Shown one piece after another: positions 1 to 8,875 of a DNA stretch of 64,000 nt. Under the pieces are notes generated by a model. That model made no database searches. It was not told the DNA's origin and worked only from the letters and a program-made list of their open reading frames with translations. Each line of letters begins with the position of its first letter. Position 1 is the stretch's first letter. Position numbers and translations under genes: made by a program. Source of the stretch: DASXUX01 sp036504595 (lineage in GTDB: Bacteria; Planctomycetota; SZUA-567; H5-PLA8); contig DASXUX010000056.1 of the NCBI GenBank assembly GCA_036504595.1, positions 1 through 64,000 of the forward strand, read 5' to 3'.

Positions 1-142
1 CAACCAGTGCAAGCAAGGCGACGACACCGGAAGCTGGAACCCCACCGGCCAGTACGCCAACGAGTGGGGCCGCGTCGGCCAGACCGCCCTCGGCTGCCTG
101 TGCCTGGAAGTGTACTACCGCTACTTGCAATTGAAGCCGTAG
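1..142 (+). CDS. Partial CDS: C-terminus of a squalene-cyclase/prenyltransferase-repeat-like protein
   Basis: An open frame enters from the left edge and stops at TAG 140-142. The visible 46 residues contain GSW-x-P, GRVGQTALG and LEVYYRYL. This resembles the last alpha-toroid repeat of secreted planctomycete proteins with prenyltransferase/squalene-oxidase repeats, which often end in an 'ALxxLxLEVYYRYLPL'-like motif. Only the tail is seen, so the call is family resemblance only. It lies 123 bp upstream of exbB on the same strand; such repeat proteins are often next to ExbB/ExbD genes. Confidence 0.5.
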   Translation, partial: NQCKQGDDTGSWNPTGQYANEWGRVGQTALGCLCLEVYYRYLQLKP

Positions 143-265
143 TTGAATAACCTGTCGCGGTCGGCTGCCCAACGGCAGCCGGCCTGCTGTGATGCGAGCG
201 TGTCCACAACTTAGAAACCAACCAAGCCGCTCCGGGGCGGCGCGTGCAGACGCAAGGAGAGAGAG

Positions 266-1015
266 ATGCAAACGTTCAGATCGATCAACTGGAAGCGTGC
301 CGGGCTCGCTTTGGGCTTGGTGCTTGCTTTTACGGCCATTGGCGCGTTCGCGGCCGAAGGCCACGGCGGCGCTCGCGGCACCCCCAGCTTCCTGGACACC
401 GCGAAAGACGCGGGGTTCATGGAATACATCCTGCTGCTGGTCTCGATTGCCGGCTTTGCGCTGGCTCTTCAGGCTCTCGTCACTCTCCGCGCGCATTTGC
501 TCCGGCCGCCGGAACTTGCCGCTGAACTGAGCAACCTGGTTCAGGAAGGCAACGTGGAAGGCGCCTTCGATGTCGCTCAAGGCGACAACTCGCTCCTGGG
601 TGTCATGGCTCTGGCTACGCTGTCGAACGCTCAATACGGAAAAATAGCGATGGAAGGCGCGCTGGCCGACACCGGCGAAGTCGAAGGCAACAAACTGATG
701 AACAAGGTCAATACCCTCAATCTGATCGCCGCCATCGCGCCCATGTTGGGTCTGACGGGTACGACGGTCGGCATGATCGAAACGTTCGCGACGATGAGCG
801 CCGGCGGCGCCGAAATCACCGCGGACAAGATGGCCAAGGGTATTTCGATCGCTCTGATTTGTACGTTTACCGGGCTGATGGTCGCCATTCCGCTGCTGGT
901 GCTGGCCTTCTTCCTCAAGGCGCGGCTGGTGCAGGTCATGCTCGAAGTCGGCAACGACTGCAACGAAATGATCCGCTTGATCACGTCTGGCGAGCAGCCT
1001 GCCGCGGAAGCCTAA
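266..1015 (+). CDS. exbB: MotA/TolQ/ExbB-family proton channel protein
   Basis: Inner-membrane proton channel of the Ton/Tol-type energy-transducing complex, which powers outer-membrane transport together with ExbD. The 249-residue protein has an N-terminal hydrophobic stretch (about 12-29, signal peptide or first helix), a helix near 52-72, and two closely spaced helices in the second half (about 148-168 and 192-215). The segment between them is rich in small residues (IAPMLGLTGTTVGMIETF), the TolQ/ExbB signature. The start ATG follows AAGGAGAGAGAG. Two ExbD-like genes follow on the same strand, so this is a three-gene cluster. Whether the substrate is TonB-dependent is not visible here. Confidence 0.93.
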   Translation: MQTFRSINWKRAGLALGLVLAFTAIGAFAAEGHGGARGTPSFLDTAKDAGFMEYILLLVSIAGFALALQALVTLRAHLLRPPELAAELSNLVQEGNVEGAFDVAQGDNSLLGVMALATLSNAQYGKIAMEGALADTGEVEGNKLMNKVNTLNLIAAIAPMLGLTGTTVGMIETFATMSAGGAEITADKMAKGISIALICTFTGLMVAIPLLVLAFFLKARLVQVMLEVGNDCNEMIRLITSGEQPAAEA

Positions 1016-1022
1016 AGACCGA

Positions 1023-1112
1023 AAGTCTGGAGTCTAGAGTCTGAGAGTCTGGAGTTCCGGACACTCAGCCGCAAAGACTCCAGACTCCAGACACCAGACT
1101 TCAGACTCCGAG
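1023..1112. repeat. Heptanucleotide tandem repeat (TCTGGAG type), two inverted arms
   Basis: The left arm (1023-1055) is a run of degenerate TCTGGAG heptamers. The right arm (1075-1112) is the complementary CTCCAGA run, so the spacer between exbB and exbD can fold into a long hairpin. It ends just before the ribosome-binding site of exbD. Confidence 0.85.
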
Positions 1113-1122
1113 GTAAAGAGAA

Positions 1123-1638
1123 ATGCCCAAACAGAGTCGCACACCGCCCGAGAACCGCGTCGAAGTGGACATGGTGCCGCTGATCGACATCATCTCGCTG
1201 CTGCTGATGTTCCTGATCATCGTCGGCGACACCGCGGCGACAGCCAACGCGATTCAAATGAAGCTGCCGCGAGCCGATCAGGCGATGTCAGATAAGGAAC
1301 TGAAAGAGAAGAACTTCCGCTTGGAAGGGCGGATCGTGATCCAGGTGGTGAGCCGTGACGGAAAGTACATCGCCATCGTGAACAACAAGCCCTACGACCT
1401 GATGCCTGGCGGCGGCAGCAAGGCGCTGTTGGATTACCTGGACGAGCAAGTGCAGTATGCGATCGGCAAGGGGCTGGCCAAGAAGGACGCGGTTGGCGCG
1501 GTGGATATGCCGGTCAAGCTGCGGATTCCCGAAGATGCGCCGATGAAGGACGTCGAGCGCGTGATGATGACCGCTGCGCGCGTTGGATTGGTGAATGTGC
1601 AGTACGCGGCGGAACCGGTGCTGAAACTGAAGAGATGA
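1123..1638 (+). CDS. exbD: ExbD/TolR-family biopolymer transport protein
   Basis: The 171-residue protein has one N-terminal membrane helix (about 19-36). It carries the family's proton-translocating aspartate in VPLIDIISLLL (Asp22). A periplasmic domain follows and ends with the usual conserved alpha/beta segment (DVERVMMTAARVGLVNVQYA). It would pair with the ExbB encoded 107 bp upstream. A GAGG site precedes the ATG. The spacer on each side is a heptamer repeat, which is unusual inside an operon-like cluster. Confidence 0.92.
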   Translation: MPKQSRTPPENRVEVDMVPLIDIISLLLMFLIIVGDTAATANAIQMKLPRADQAMSDKELKEKNFRLEGRIVIQVVSRDGKYIAIVNNKPYDLMPGGGSKALLDYLDEQVQYAIGKGLAKKDAVGAVDMPVKLRIPEDAPMKDVERVMMTAARVGLVNVQYAAEPVLKLKR

Positions 1639-1679
1639 AGTGCAAGCTGGATTCTGGAGCGCGCGAGATTCGTGCCGTT

Positions 1680-1716
1680 GACTCCAGACTCTGAGACTCC
1701 AGACTCCAGACTTCGG
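1680..1716. repeat. Heptanucleotide tandem repeat (CTCCAGA type)
   Basis: Five CTCCAGA-like heptamers lie between the two exbD-like genes. They match the right arm of the repeat at 1075-1112. Confidence 0.85.
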
Positions 1717-1724
1717 AGGTCAGA

Positions 1725-2201
1725 ATGGCTCATAAGAAACACGGCGGCGGGCATGATGACGAACCCGGTGGCGGTCACGGCGATCGTCCCTGGGTGTACT
1801 TCATGATCGACTCCTTCTTCCTCGTCACACAGTTCTTCGTCTTGACCTTCAAGGTCAAGGTGGACGAGGTCGTGTTGCCGCAGCGCTTGCCACCCGGCGG
1901 GACCTCGCCCGGGCGCGCGACGAGCGCCATTGACAAGAAGAAGCTGAACATTTACGTGACCCGCTCCGGCGGCGCGGCCAGCTATGAGTTCATGCAGCGC
2001 TCAGTGAATCTGCAGGGCCTCAACGACATGCTAGCGCAGTCCGTGGGCGGCGGTCAGCAGTACCAGGTGCGCGTTTCGTACGAACCGGAAGTGCCCTTTG
2101 GCGACGTGCTGGCGGTCTTCAATGCTTGCGCGCGCGTGAAGATCACCGAATGCGGTCTGGTGCCTCTGCGCGGCGTGCACGCTTCCCCCGGAACGCCGTA
2201 A
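1725..2201 (+). CDS. Divergent ExbD-like single-span membrane protein
   Basis: The 158-residue protein starts with a His/Gly-rich cytoplasmic tail. A single hydrophobic helix follows (about 23-43, WVYFMIDSFFLVTQFFVLTF) with an aspartate (Asp29) at the place where ExbD carries its essential Asp. The rest is a small periplasmic domain ending in a V-x-A-x-F-N-A-C segment comparable to the end of ExbD. Its position as third gene after exbB-exbD supports a second, diverged ExbD subunit. The His-rich N-terminus is unusual. An alternative is an unrelated accessory anchor protein. Confidence 0.75.
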   Translation: MAHKKHGGGHDDEPGGGHGDRPWVYFMIDSFFLVTQFFVLTFKVKVDEVVLPQRLPPGGTSPGRATSAIDKKKLNIYVTRSGGAASYEFMQRSVNLQGLNDMLAQSVGGGQQYQVRVSYEPEVPFGDVLAVFNACARVKITECGLVPLRGVHASPGTP

Positions 2202-2228
2202 CGCAAGCCTTTCGCCCCGAAGAAAAGA

Positions 2229-2266
2229 GCGCCCCGGGCCTGCACAGAGTCCGGGGCGCGTTGCTT
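2229..2266 (+). terminator. Probable terminator of the exbB-exbD cluster
   Basis: A 9-bp GC-only stem (GCGCCCCGG at 2229-2237 with CCGGGGCGC at 2251-2259) closes a 13-nt loop 28 bp after the third gene. The T-tract that follows is short and interrupted (GTTGCTTT), so it is either a weak intrinsic terminator or an RNA-end stabiliser. Confidence 0.65.
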
Positions 2267-2425
2267 TCTGAGCAGCGTCGTCTTGTCCTTTCCTCTTGCG
2301 AACAGCCGTTTCGCAGAGTATGCTTTTTGCGCGTTGAGCGATGTGTAGTGCTCCCGTGTGGGCCTCGTCTCAGCGCCTGCAAAAGGCTCAACCCACGCGT
2401 AAAATGCGTGCGTACAACTCCCTGT

Positions 2426-2503
2426 GGTGGATGTAGCTCAGCTAGTTAGAGCGCCTGACTGTGACTCAGGAGGTCGCCGGTGCGAATCCGGTCATCCACC
2501 CCA
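2426..2503 (+). tRNA. tRNA-His (GTG anticodon)
   Basis: A complete cloverleaf can be folded. The acceptor arms are GTGGATG 2427-2433 and CATCCAC 2493-2499. The D-arm is GCTC...GAGC, the anticodon stem is CCTGA/TCAGG with loop CTGTGAC, and the T-arm is GCCGG TGCGAAT CCGGT. The anticodon GTG (2461-2463) reads histidine codons. The extra G at 2426 opposite C at 2500 is the tRNA-His G-1:C73 identity pair. CCA is encoded at 2501-2503. A T-rich run follows at about 2520-2526. Confidence 0.97.
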
Positions 2504-3074
2504 TCTCTTGAAACCGACGTTTTTTTAGAGTCCATCAAACGGCTTACGCCAGTGCACGTAAAGAGTTGTAGCGTCCAAAACTCGGTCCGAGAAAACAATT
2601 TCGAGAAGCTCACGCGAACGGGGGGTTCTCGCACTAAGCCACGCTTCATCGGCTCGCTAGGTCAGTTCGAAGACTTTGACTGCCATCTCCGCGTGTGCTT
2701 CGTTTACCCCTATTAGCCTGGATGGGAGTTTCCGCCCATTGGTTTCCTTATTGCAGATTAGATTCGGGCCTCTGTGATTTCAGCGCTTGGGCCGTCCGAA
2801 ATGCGGCGCACATCGTGGAAAAGGGTGGTCAATTGATCGTTCCATGTCCTGAAGTCTTCAACTGGAGAACGATCAGCGGCAGGGAAGTGTAAAGCAAGGA
2901 CGCTGGTTACAAATAAGGACCAGCATCGGCCAGATCCCCACCAAGCCCTGAACGTTCACGCCCGGGAACTGGTGGGGACCCGACCGAGACCCGTTGCTCA
3001 TCCCGCTCCCCGAGATAGACTTTCCGCAGGATTGGCCGGTCCATTCGCATTGTTTCCAGCGCGAGGATCTCATC
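2504..3074. other. 570-bp intergenic region with a long-range hairpin before the PLP enzyme gene
   Basis: No convincing gene is seen. A T run just after the tRNA may end its transcript. A perfect 8-bp stem (CCCCACCA 2936-2943 with TGGTGGGG 2970-2977) lies about 100 bp upstream of the PLP-enzyme start and could be part of a structured 5' leader. I do not recognise a SAM or SAH riboswitch consensus in it. Confidence 0.4.
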
Positions 3075-4607
3075 ATGACTACTCCGCAGGTTCCCATCAC
3101 CCCGCGCATGCAAGCGTACATTGCGCGCAGTCAGAAGTACCTCGCCGAACGCAGCCGGTACATCGAGAAGGTAGTCAAGAAGTGGCGGTTTGACACCATT
3201 GCCGTCCATGGACTCTACACGGTAAAGGACGCCATCGAAGACTACGACGGAGCCATCATTGAACCCGTGTTCATGAGTACGGCTCAAGCCTACCGTGATA
3301 GCGACGAAATGGCGGCGGCCTTGGCGTATATGATTCCGACGTGGTGCTACTCGCGTATCGCCAATCCCAGCACCTACTACCTGGAGTGGACGTTGGCGCT
3401 GCTGGAAGGCTACGGCTACTCGGGTGAAACCACCTGTTGTTCCACCAGTTCGGGCATGGCGGCCATCGCCGCGGCGACGCAGCCGTTTCTGGTTCACACA
3501 CGCCGCCACGTCCACGAGCCCCGCAACTTCGTCGCGACGGCGCAATGCTACGGTGGGACATTTCAGTTGTTCAGCATGCGGTATCAGCAGGAGCACAATA
3601 TCGAGTGCCGCTGGGTGCAGGATCCGACGAATCTCGACGAGTGGGCGAGTAAGATTGACGAGAACACGCGTTTCCTGTTCGGCGAACTGCCCAGCAATCC
3701 GCAGTTGAGCTTCTTTGACATTGCGGCCGTGGCGGACTTGGCGCACAGCCACGACGTGCCACTGATTGTGGACAGCACTGTGGCGACTCCGGCACTGCTC
3801 CGGCCGATATGCCACGGTGCCGACATCGTCGTGCAATCGGTGACCAAGACCCTCTCCACCAGCGGCTTCGGAGTGGCCGGCGCCGTGATCTCCAAGTCTG
3901 GCATCACCACAAAGATTCCCAACGAGCAGCTAAAGAAGGATTTCTGCCTGTATATCAAGTACCTGCCGAACCGGGACACGGGTCCGAATCTGCATCCGAT
4001 GCAGGCGATCACCACCTTGAATGACATCCGCACCCTGCGGAACAAGGTCGATTTCATGAGCCGCAGCGCGATGCGCGTGGCCACATGGCTCAAGTCGCAT
4101 CCGCAGGTGGAGTCGGTGCAATATCTGGGACTGCCGGATCATCCGCTGCACGATCTAGCCAGCCGGTACATGTGGTTGGTGGACGCTGAGTACGACGATC
4201 TCTACGGTAAGCCTGTCAATCGTTACGGCCACCTGCTGAGCTTCTGCGTCAAGGGCGGCGCTCAAAATGCCCGCACCGTGTTTGACGGGTTGCAGCGGAT
4301 CTGGCGCGCGACCGACTTGGGGCGCATCAAGTCCGTGGCCACGATTCCTGCGATCTCCACGCATCAGCAGCAGGGAGAAGAGGGACGCCGCCTGGCCAAC
4401 ATCCCAGCCAATCTGGTTCGACTTTGTGTCGGTGGGGAACATACCGACGACATCCTCGCCGATCTGGACCAGGCGCTTCACCGCATTCAACTGCGGCGTC
4501 AAGTGAGCCTGGCCTCGCCAGTGGAGAAAGCAAAACGGACGCTGAAGAAGGCCAGCTCCGTGCGCCGTGCTGAACGCGGGCGTGGAAAACGTTCTAAGAC
4601 TTTGTAA
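3075..4607 (+). CDS. PLP-dependent Cys/Met-metabolism (trans-sulfuration family) enzyme
   Basis: Fold-type I PLP enzyme of the cystathionine gamma-synthase / O-acylhomoserine sulfhydrylase superfamily, cytoplasmic. The PLP lysine is Lys258 in SVTKTLS; the ring-stacking aspartate lies in IVDSTVATP upstream. The phosphate-binding region CSTSSGMAAIAAA is also present. At 510 residues it is about 100 longer than the usual 380-430, with an extended N-terminus (the first 60 residues before the conserved core) and a Lys/Arg-rich tail. The start was placed at ATG 3075 (GAGGATC upstream) because the longer open frame gives an unlikely leader. Exact substrate cannot be read from the sequence; cystathionine synthase or lyase and sulfhydrylase are all possible. 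Confidence 0.88.
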   Translation: MTTPQVPITPRMQAYIARSQKYLAERSRYIEKVVKKWRFDTIAVHGLYTVKDAIEDYDGAIIEPVFMSTAQAYRDSDEMAAALAYMIPTWCYSRIANPSTYYLEWTLALLEGYGYSGETTCCSTSSGMAAIAAATQPFLVHTRRHVHEPRNFVATAQCYGGTFQLFSMRYQQEHNIECRWVQDPTNLDEWASKIDENTRFLFGELPSNPQLSFFDIAAVADLAHSHDVPLIVDSTVATPALLRPICHGADIVVQSVTKTLSTSGFGVAGAVISKSGITTKIPNEQLKKDFCLYIKYLPNRDTGPNLHPMQAITTLNDIRTLRNKVDFMSRSAMRVATWLKSHPQVESVQYLGLPDHPLHDLASRYMWLVDAEYDDLYGKPVNRYGHLLSFCVKGGAQNARTVFDGLQRIWRATDLGRIKSVATIPAISTHQQQGEEGRRLANIPANLVRLCVGGEHTDDILADLDQALHRIQLRRQVSLASPVEKAKRTLKKASSVRRAERGRGKRSKTL

Positions 4608-5002
4608 CCGTGGTTAACACTAGCCGCGATTTGTGACACGCCTGCCGCGTTGAAAAGCTGCATTTGCCGCGCGAATTAAAGAGATTGTCGGTGGGGTCGG
4701 CTTCAAAACAGGACTGGTGAACAGGTGAAATGGCAACGACGGCGTCTACCTGCGACGTTGATCGTGCTGTGACGCTCACCTGCGGTCTACTGCTCATTGA
4801 TCACCTGCTCAAGCCGTCCGATCTTGACATCTCTGCAAGTTCGCTGTACTGCCTCCATCTTCGAAATTTCTTCGAGGAGCGGCTATCTATGCCCTTCATG
4901 TTCGGGCAACTCAGCCGCCCTGCATGATTGAATGCGCATCCGCGTTGTGTTCCCGGTGTAGGGAGTGACAGGTCTGCCGCGCGTTACAAGGAGCCATCCT
5001 TC
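4608..5002. other. Intergenic region, no recognisable gene
   Basis: About 395 bp. One short open frame (4730-4927) has no family resemblance and no good ribosome-binding site. No repeat or terminator stands out. Confidence 0.4.
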
Positions 5003-6502
5003 ATGAGCAGTTGCCTGATCCCCCGTTCGGCCGTGGTCACGATGGCCATTGTCCTTTTGGCTGCTGTGAACTGCAGTCGCGCATCCGACTCACTGAACGT
5101 CTATCCTGCGCCCAAGGGCGCCGCGCTGAACAGCAGTTTCTCGGTCAAAGTGCGCGTGCCGGGCAGCGCGTGGCAGGATCTGGCCGTCTACGACGTGCGC
5201 ATTGATCTATTCACGCTCAGTCAGGCCGCCTTCGCGTACTTTGACTTCACAGGCAAAGTGGAAGTCTTGGTAAGCTTCAACGGTGGAGAGGCCAAGACCA
5301 TCGAGGTTCGGCCCAAGTCCAGCGGGATCACGCCCAAACTCGACGGCAAGACGGCCGCCTTTGAACTGGATCGTCCGCGGAACCTATCCATCGAAGTCAA
5401 CGGCGACAAACTTCACAACCTGCACCTCTTCGCCGGCGAACCCGAAAAGGACGTGCCCTCAAAGGACGACCCGAACGTGATCTTCTTCGGCCCGGGTCTG
5501 CACACGCTCGGCTCGCATCTGGGGATCATCAGCGAAGGCAAAGTCGGCGGGAAGGACAAGGCCATTATTAAAGTGCCAAGCGGCAAAACAGTCTACCTGG
5601 CCGGCGGCAGCGTGGTCCAAGCGGCGATCAAACTCGCGGACAAAGCCAGCAACGTCACGATTCGCGGCCGTGGAATCCTGGACTTGAGCCCGTGGAACGA
5701 GCCCAAGGGGCATTTCGTCAAAGACGGCACGTGGCAGACCGGCGGCATCACGCTCCCGTTCACGTCAAACACGCGCATCGAAGGCATCATCATCAAGCAG
5801 CCGACAGGCTACGTTGTCTTGGGGGGCAAAGCGGATGGGGTCACCATCGAAGGGCTGAAGGGCTTCAGCGCACACGAATGGGCCGACGGGATTGACATGA
5901 TGTCTTCGTCGAACGTCCGCATTTCCGGCGTCTTCCTGCGCAACTCGGACGATTGCATTGCGATCTATGGCAGTCGCTGGTCCTTTCGCGGCGATTCCCG
6001 AAAATGGCTCGTGCAGGACTCGACGTTCTGGGCCGACAAGGCGCACCCGATTTACATGGGTGTCCATGGCGCCTTTGAAGGCGACGGTGACATCCTGGAG
6101 GACTTCACGTTCCGCAACATCGACATTCTGGAGTCCAACGAGCCGCACCACGGCTTCAGGGGCGCGCTGTCGATCGGCTGCGGCGACAAGAACACCTGTC
6201 GCAACATCACGTTCGACGATGTTCGCGTGGAGCACATCCGCGACGCAGGCGGCCGGTTGATCGATGTGCAGTTCAAACATTACCAGCCATCGACTGTGGA
6301 CGGACGCGGCATTCAGAACATCACTTTCCGCAAAATCGTCTATAACGGTCCAAAGGATTCGCTCTTGGAGGGCAAGGGCCCGGACCGGATGATCCAGGGC
6401 GTTGTCTTCGAGGGACTGAAGATCAACGGCAAACCGGTGCTGAAAGCCGAAGACGGCTCAATCGTCATCGGCAAGTTCGTATCGGGGATCGAGTTCAAGT
6501 AA
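5003..6502 (+). CDS. Secreted GH28-like (polygalacturonase-type) parallel beta-helix glycosidase
   Basis: 499 residues with a signal peptide (about 1-30, VVTMAIVLLAAV core). After an N-terminal beta domain, a right-handed beta-helix follows with repeated NVTIRGRG, NTRIEGIII and NVRISGVFLRN rungs. The segment NSDDCIAI (near residue 315) matches the catalytic Asp-Asp region of GH28. The expected downstream GHG segment is altered to GVHGAFEGDG, so activity could differ (related dextranase- or GH110-like helices are alternatives). The start ATG 5003 is preceded by AAGGAG. It lies 55 bp upstream of the GH9 gene on the same strand, so the two may be co-transcribed and work on plant cell wall. Confidence 0.75.
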   Translation: MSSCLIPRSAVVTMAIVLLAAVNCSRASDSLNVYPAPKGAALNSSFSVKVRVPGSAWQDLAVYDVRIDLFTLSQAAFAYFDFTGKVEVLVSFNGGEAKTIEVRPKSSGITPKLDGKTAAFELDRPRNLSIEVNGDKLHNLHLFAGEPEKDVPSKDDPNVIFFGPGLHTLGSHLGIISEGKVGGKDKAIIKVPSGKTVYLAGGSVVQAAIKLADKASNVTIRGRGILDLSPWNEPKGHFVKDGTWQTGGITLPFTSNTRIEGIIIKQPTGYVVLGGKADGVTIEGLKGFSAHEWADGIDMMSSSNVRISGVFLRNSDDCIAIYGSRWSFRGDSRKWLVQDSTFWADKAHPIYMGVHGAFEGDGDILEDFTFRNIDILESNEPHHGFRGALSIGCGDKNTCRNITFDDVRVEHIRDAGGRLIDVQFKHYQPSTVDGRGIQNITFRKIVYNGPKDSLLEGKGPDRMIQGVVFEGLKINGKPVLKAEDGSIVIGKFVSGIEFK

Positions 6503-6556
6503 AGCCGATTGCGCGCTAGATGTTTTGTCCGCAAATGTCTGGGAGGGATCGTTCAC

Positions 6557-8875
6557 ATGACCAACCTGCGAACTCAGTTCCCGTTCTGCGGCGTCGTCTT
6601 CGCGCTGCTGTCCGCTTCAGCCTCCGCCGCACACCTGGCCGAAGTCCGAACGGTGGACGATGAGACAGTCATGGTGGTCTGGAATGACGGCGAGGTCGAA
6701 TACAAGGACACGGGCACCGGACCAACGGCGTTCAAGGGCCTGGACAGTGCCGGCGAAGTGATCCACAAGTTCGACCCGCCGCTGGATACCGCCGCGGCTG
6801 TGAATCCCAAGAATTTTACGCTGACGTCCGCTGCCGATGCGAATTACAGCGCGGGCATCAATCCGGCGTCGGCGAACCGCAAAACCAAGGTCAGCGGGAC
6901 TGATCGCGGGTGGCCGAACTGCAACTGCACGCTCCGGCACACGATCTTCCTGAGACTGCCAAAGAAGCTTCAACCCGGCGCCAAGTACAAGCTGGCCATC
7001 GCGCCGGCGGTCCAGAGCGACGTGGCCTCGCAGGATTTCACCTTCGATATTTGTTCGAGTGTCTCCGAAGCGCTCCACGTCAACATCATCGGCTACAACC
7101 CCGATCTCACCGCGATAAAATCGGCCGACCTGTACATGTGGCTGGGCGATGGCGGCGCGCGGGACTATTCGAGCTACGTCGGGAAAAAGGTCATGCTCTA
7201 CAACGTGAACACGCGCACCAAACAGGACGTCGGCACCGTCACGTTCTGGAAAAAGAGCGGCGTGGATCTCGCCAATCGGAATCTGACGGCGTCGGATGTC
7301 TGGAACTGCGACTTCTCGTCGTTCACCACGCCGGGGACCTATCGCCTGGTCGTGGACGGGGTGGGTTGCAGCCCGGAGTTCACGCTCAGCAAGTCCATCT
7401 ACTACGAACCGTTCAAGACCTCCATTCGCGGGTTCTTCTACATGCGCATCGGCGAGGACAAGGACATCAAGCCCGTGCCTCGCCAGCCCCGTTTCATTCC
7501 CGGCAAAGACCCGCCCAACTTCAAGGTCTACCTGACCACCTACGGCCCGTTCCATCCCGACTGGAAGCGCGCTGGCGGCGACCAATGGGACAACCGCGAC
7601 TGGTCGAAGTACAAAGAACCCGGCGAGCCCACCAACCCGAACGCGTGGGGCGGCCATTCCGACGCCTGCGACTGGGATCGCAATCTCTATCATATTTCGA
7701 TCATCTGGGATCTGCTGCTGCCGTATCTCCTCAGCAACGGCAAACTCAGCGACGACAACTGCCAGATCCGCGAAAGCGGCAACGGCATCCCCGACCTTAT
7801 CGATGAGGCCCGCAACGAGGTGGATTTCTGGTTGCGGCTGCGCGACACCAAAGGCGGTTACTCATGCGGGCTGAACAACCCGGGGAATAACGATACCGTG
7901 ATGTATCAGGCCGCCGCTTCGCCCTACATGGCCTGGGCCAGCGCCGCCAACGCCGCCATGCTGGCCGACTGCTTCCGCATCGCCGGCAAGCCAGACCTCG
8001 CCAAGCAGTACCAAGCGTCGGCGTTGGAGGCATGGAAGATCGCCAACGAAGAAGGGCTGGAACTGAACTGCGGCATCGGCAATGGACAGATGCGCGGGCA
8101 CGATCTGAAGTTCATGGCGGCGGCGTTCCTCTACAACGTCACCGGCGATAAGACGTGGGAAGATGCGATGGGCAAGGAGTGCGCTATTACGTCGCCGACT
8201 TCAGAAGTCGAAACCGCGAAGGGTAACCAGCTTTGGGGCGCGGCCGCCTACCTGATGTGCGCCAAGAACAAGTGGCGGCCGATCAACAATCGTCAGTTGC
8301 TGGAGAACATGAAAGCGGCGGTCATCAACGAGGCCATGAAGAAGAACGTCGGCAGTAGCACCCAGTGGCCTTCGCGCCGCAGCACGAACAACACCCACGG
8401 CTGGTTCCAGAGCACGCAGGAAGTGCAGGCGGTCTGCGTCGCGCATGCGGTTGCCACGGAGGCTGCCGACAAGGATGCCCTGCTGAAGGCCTTGATCCTG
8501 GAGGCCGATTGGGGTTTGGGGCGCAATCCGATGAACATGGTCCAGATGACCGGCCTGGGCAGCCGCTGCCCGCAACAGATCTTTACCACGGGCCGTAACG
8601 ATGGCGTGCCCGGCGTCCATCCCGGCCACACGCCGTACATGAACGCGGACGCGTGGGGTGGCGGCTACATGGCCGATCCGCAGTACTATGCGAAGAAGGG
8701 ATATCCGGCCTGGAAGCAGTGGCCGCATGGCGAGGCGCTGTGGGAGGCGCCGTACTGCTACTCGAACAGTGAGTTTACTCCGCAGCAGAGCATGCGCGGC
8801 AAGATGTGCCTGCTGGGATACCTGTACTCGCTGGGTGAAAGCATGCCGGCTACGAAGCCGGCGGCCGGCAAATAA
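6557..8875 (+). CDS. Secreted GH9 family glycosidase (endoglucanase-like) with N-terminal Ig-like domain
   Basis: 772 residues. It has a signal peptide (about 1-27), a beta-rich N-terminal part, an Ig-like CelD_N-type domain (about 170-285), then an (alpha/alpha)6 catalytic domain. Motifs include GGHSDACDWD (Asp369, Asp372) in place of the GH9 'DAGD' base, LGRNPMNMVQMTGLG, GVHPGHTPY for the His/Arg region, and NSEF (Glu739) at the position of the catalytic acid. GH9 enzymes hydrolyse beta-1,4-glucans or related chains. DAC-D instead of DAGD is a departure from typical cellulases and suggests a divergent subfamily. ATG 6557 follows GGGAGGGATC. Confidence 0.88.
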   Translation: MTNLRTQFPFCGVVFALLSASASAAHLAEVRTVDDETVMVVWNDGEVEYKDTGTGPTAFKGLDSAGEVIHKFDPPLDTAAAVNPKNFTLTSAADANYSAGINPASANRKTKVSGTDRGWPNCNCTLRHTIFLRLPKKLQPGAKYKLAIAPAVQSDVASQDFTFDICSSVSEALHVNIIGYNPDLTAIKSADLYMWLGDGGARDYSSYVGKKVMLYNVNTRTKQDVGTVTFWKKSGVDLANRNLTASDVWNCDFSSFTTPGTYRLVVDGVGCSPEFTLSKSIYYEPFKTSIRGFFYMRIGEDKDIKPVPRQPRFIPGKDPPNFKVYLTTYGPFHPDWKRAGGDQWDNRDWSKYKEPGEPTNPNAWGGHSDACDWDRNLYHISIIWDLLLPYLLSNGKLSDDNCQIRESGNGIPDLIDEARNEVDFWLRLRDTKGGYSCGLNNPGNNDTVMYQAAASPYMAWASAANAAMLADCFRIAGKPDLAKQYQASALEAWKIANEEGLELNCGIGNGQMRGHDLKFMAAAFLYNVTGDKTWEDAMGKECAITSPTSEVETAKGNQLWGAAAYLMCAKNKWRPINNRQLLENMKAAVINEAMKKNVGSSTQWPSRRSTNNTHGWFQSTQEVQAVCVAHAVATEAADKDALLKALILEADWGLGRNPMNMVQMTGLGSRCPQQIFTTGRNDGVPGVHPGHTPYMNADAWGGGYMADPQYYAKKGYPAWKQWPHGEALWEAPYCYSNSEFTPQQSMRGKMCLLGYLYSLGESMPATKPAAGK

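Noticed and set aside
2880..3074. SAM or SAH riboswitch upstream of the PLP enzyme
   Set aside because: A strong stem is present, but I could not match any conserved riboswitch core.
4730..4927. A 65-residue open frame between the PLP enzyme and GH28-like genes
   Set aside because: It has no family resemblance and no ribosome-binding site, and its end runs to the leader of the next gene.
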